Assembly (NCBI GenBank): GCA_937901105.1
Contig: CALCHD010000111.1
Coordinates: forward strand, 1 to 7,935
DNA from: an uncultured Bacteroidales bacterium
GTDB lineage: Bacteria; Bacteroidota; Bacteroidia; Bacteroidales; UBA932
Length of the DNA: 7,935 bases
Direction: 5' to 3'
Made by a program: the position numbers and the translations under genes. The notes beneath the pieces are model-generated. The model saw nothing but the letters and a program-made list of their open reading frames with translations, was not told the DNA's origin and ran no database searches. Of the stretch, positions 6,068 through 7,935 are shown piece by piece; position 1 is the stretch's first letter, and each line of letters starts with the position of its first letter.

Positions 6068-7159
6068 TTACTCCTCCACTTTTTCTCTCTGTTTTGCCTC
6101 ATCATTACCGGCTGCTTCCTCCTGTGCTGCAGTCTCTTTGGCTGCTTTCTCCTTAGCCGCATTCTCCTTGGCTGCCGCCTCCTGAAGCTGCTGCTCAAAT
6201 GCCGCATTCACAAACCTCACGGCCATAGGGATTGCCTCCTCATTCTCCGCAGCCTGCGGAACATATTTGGCAAACTTCACAAGGTCTGCAGTCTTGAAGA
6301 GCTCATCCAGCTCCTTGTAATAGCGCGGTTCAATCTTCTTGTCAGACAAGTCTTCCATTATCTCCGAGGTTGTCTTCTCCATTGCACTCACATCATATCT
6401 TGCCTCAATGTACTCTCTCAAGGCATCCGTAACGCCAGTATAAAAAAGCTTCTCCTCTCCGTTCTGCCATAGCTGCTCGCCACGTATCCTGTCCAGTTCC
6501 CTCAACGCAACGATATGGGGCGGATCCTGTACAACCGGCCTGTCAAACAGACCTCTGTTCTCTTTCCTGCGCTTGATATATCTGTACAAAAGATACCCCG
6601 CAACAGCCACCGCTAAAGCCAGGGCCGCCCACGGCAATATCTCCTTAAAGGTTACAGGATATTTCATCTGCCCCTTGATGGGGTGCATTACAAATCCTGC
6701 AGTATCAATCTGCGAATAGGTTACATCAAGGAACGGGGAATCAAGATAAATTGTATCACCCTGCGGGGTAAGCGCCACCATAAGGGGCAGCTTGTAGTAT
6801 CCGCTGTCAAAAGATGTAAGGAGCAGTTTTACCTCCAGCTCCTTCATGCCATTCTTTATGGCAAGTGTATCAAGCACAATGTCATGTACCACATCCACAG
6901 GTGCCTTCTCTGCCTCAACTATACTTGCGTAAGGGGCAAACATAAGCTCCTGGTTCTGTGGAAGCGACATCTGCGTGCTCCACACAACCTGCTCGCCCAC
7001 AAGAATTGAATCCTTGTCCAATGCAGACTTCTTAACCTCAAGCCACTGGGGAAGAGGTATCTGCAGCATCTCCTGCTCCTGCTCCTGTGCAAGGGCTACT
7101 TCCAATCCTGCAAGCAGCATGGCTGCCGCCATAAAAAGTATAAATGATATTCTTCTCAT
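6068..7159 (-). CDS. Bat operon membrane protein of unknown function, BatD-like reduced architecture
   Basis: I cannot assign a named gene. The 363-residue protein has a signal peptide at 1-24 (MRRIS start, ALA before Q25) and a beta-rich presumed periplasmic domain at about 30-155. One membrane helix lies at about 174-194, followed by basic residues (KRRKENR). A cytoplasmic helical domain spans about 214-325, with FYTGVTDALREYIEARY and LVKFAKYVP. The tail at 328-363 is A/K/E-rich. Genes of this kind commonly sit between DUF58 and batA in Bacteroidota. In proteobacterial versions of the operon this position is held by a DUF4381 protein, so positional equivalence is likely although I cannot show homology. 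The helical domain resembles the BatD C-terminus. A role as a scaffold linking periplasmic vWA/TPR proteins to cytoplasmic DUF58/MoxR is inference. The ATG at 7159 has only a weak GAG-type ribosome site, 11 nt after the DUF58 stop. TAA stop at 6068-6070. Confidence 0.88.
   Translation of the reverse strand: MRRISFILFMAAAMLLAGLEVALAQEQEQEMLQIPLPQWLEVKKSALDKDSILVGEQVVWSTQMSLPQNQELMFAPYASIVEAEKAPVDVVHDIVLDTLAIKNGMKELEVKLLLTSFDSGYYKLPLMVALTPQGDTIYLDSPFLDVTYSQIDTAGFVMHPIKGQMKYPVTFKEILPWAALALAVAVAGYLLYRYIKRRKENRGLFDRPVVQDPPHIVALRELDRIRGEQLWQNGEEKLFYTGVTDALREYIEARYDVSAMEKTTSEIMEDLSDKKIEPRYYKELDELFKTADLVKFAKYVPQAAENEEAIPMAVRFVNAAFEQQLQEAAAKENAAKEKAAKETAAQEEAAGNDEAKQREKVEE
6071..6077 (-). promoter_or_regulatory. 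Shine-Dalgarno of batA
   Basis: GGAGGAG on the minus strand overlaps the last codons of the upstream gene, followed by its TAA and GGG, then the batA ATG (6-nt spacer). This is the strongest ribosome site in the window and implies coupling between the two genes. Confidence 0.75.
6116..6175 (-). repeat. Four 15-bp units encoding AAKEx pentapeptides
   Basis: Codons 329-348 of the upstream protein read AAKEN, AAKEK, AAKET and AAQEE, each from a 15-nt unit of the form GCN GCN AAR GAG NNN. The units differ at third positions and in the final codon, so the array is a diverged tandem duplication kept at protein level. It should form a charged alpha-helix. Confidence 0.85.
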
Positions 7160-7170
7160 CCAATCTCAAT

Positions 7171-7935
7171 TTAATGCTGTTTGAACAGCGCCATAAGGCC
7201 TTTCACATAATCCTGGTCTGTGCTTATGCTCACACTGTCCACCTTGAACCTGTTGAACAGCGATGTTGAATTCTTGAGCACATCCCTGCCCCATGCGGCA
7301 TAATGGTTCCTCACTGCCTTGCTGGATGTGTCCACCCACATCTGCTCTCCTGTCTCGGCATCCTTTATCCTTACCAGCCCAACGTCGGGAAGCTCCCTCT
7401 CTCTTGGGTCATAGATATTTATCACTGAAAGGTCATGCCTGTTCACTGCCACCTTAAGGGCCTCCTCGTAATTTGGCGCCCCTTGCTGGTCTACATCCAT
7501 AAGGTCTGAAAGGAGGAATGCAGTGCATTTCCTCTTTATTGCATTGGTAAGGAAACGGAGCGCCTCCGAAATATTTGTCCCCTTTGTCTGCGGCTCAAAC
7601 TCCAGCAGCTCCCTCAAAATCATGAGCAGATGGCTCCTGCCCTTCTTTGGAGGGATGAACTTCTCCACCTTTGAGCTGAAGAACAGCGCACCCACCTTGT
7701 CATTGTTGGCAGAAGCGGAAAAGGAAAGCACCGCAGCAATCTCCGCAAGCAGCTCCCTCTTGCTCTTTGAGGTTGTACCGAATATTCCCGACGAACTCAC
7801 ATCCACCAGCAGCACTACAGTAAGCTCTCTCTCCTCCTCAAACACCTTCACATACGGAGACCTCAAGCGGGCGGTAACGTTCCAGTCCATGTTCCTCACA
7901 TCGTCACCGAACTGGTACTCCCTCACCTCGCTGAA
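7171..7935 (-). CDS. DUF58 / vWA-like cytoplasmic protein (5'-truncated by window edge)
   Basis: The frame is open to the right edge and gives 254 residues, starting F-S-E before VREYQFGDDVRNMDWN, the DUF58 signature usually preceded by further residues. A GTG at 7926 lies within that motif and is not the start. A vWA-like domain follows with intact MIDAS elements, numbered from the window edge: LLVDVSSSG (D45, S47, S49), T120 in TKGTNISEAL, and D144 in LLSDLMD. No signal peptide or membrane helix is visible in the part seen, so a cytoplasmic location is likely. Family members usually follow a moxR AAA+ ATPase gene and are thought to be client or adaptor proteins of MoxR; the ATPase gene would lie beyond 7935. 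The TAA stop at 7171-7173 is 11 nt before the next ATG, consistent with an operon. Some 50-100 N-terminal residues are probably missing. Confidence 0.93.
   Translation of the reverse strand, partial: FSEVREYQFGDDVRNMDWNVTARLRSPYVKVFEEERELTVVLLVDVSSSGIFGTTSKSKRELLAEIAAVLSFSASANNDKVGALFFSSKVEKFIPPKKGRSHLLMILRELLEFEPQTKGTNISEALRFLTNAIKRKCTAFLLSDLMDVDQQGAPNYEEALKVAVNRHDLSVINIYDPRERELPDVGLVRIKDAETGEQMWVDTSSKAVRNHYAAWGRDVLKNSTSLFNRFKVDSVSISTDQDYVKGLMALFKQH

Noticed and set aside
6116..6175. CRISPR-like or regulatory direct repeat
   Set aside because: The units are contiguous 15-mers in frame with an AAKEx pentapeptide, with no spacers.
7171..7926. GTG at 7926 as start of the DUF58 gene
   Set aside because: It falls within the conserved EVREYQxGDDVR motif, and the frame stays open to the window edge with matching F-S-E residues.

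Overview
The window looks like a chromosomal segment from a Bacteroidota genome, most likely Bacteroidales. The main evidence is a Bacteroides-type aerotolerance (Bat) operon with both batC-type and batE-type TPR modules. In addition, the predicted signal-peptidase sites of the secreted proteins all carry glutamine at +1, as expected from the 'Bacteroidetes Q-rule'. I see no insertion sequence, phage gene, tRNA, rRNA or CRISPR array, and coding density is very high.

Layout. Positions 2-559 (+) hold the C-terminal part of a nucleotide-sugar dehydrogenase of the TviB/WbpO/WecC kind, cut by the left edge. A perfect 16-bp hairpin at 574-616 lies between this gene and the convergent Bat operon and can serve as terminator for both. 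The minus strand from 7935 down to 634 is one tightly packed gene run: a DUF58 vWA protein (cut by the right edge), a secreted/membrane protein that resembles a reduced BatD, BatA, a BatB-BatC fusion, BatD and BatE. The gaps are 11, 3, 13, 31 and 20 nt, with no visible internal terminator, so one transcript is likely. Its promoter, and the MoxR ATPase gene that usually precedes DUF58 in such operons, would lie to the right of the window.

How the genes may work together. MoxR/DUF58/vWA operons are thought to encode an envelope assembly or chaperone-like machine. Three vWA domains with intact metal-binding (MIDAS) residues are present: cytoplasmic DUF58, and membrane-anchored BatA and BatB. They are accompanied by TPR proteins (the BatC part and BatE) and by two proteins with a periplasmic beta-domain, one membrane helix and a cytoplasmic helical domain (BatD and the 363-residue protein). 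The biochemical function of Bat proteins is not firmly established. Links to oxygen tolerance come from early Bacteroides fragilis work, and other organisms point to general envelope stress.

The system is a known one. The least ordinary features are these: the BatB-BatC fusion keeps what looks like an intact signal peptide and cleavage site at its junction; the C-terminal domains of BatD and the 363-residue protein appear homologous; and there are two low-complexity tails (Q/N/D-rich, and an AAKEx pentapeptide repeat).
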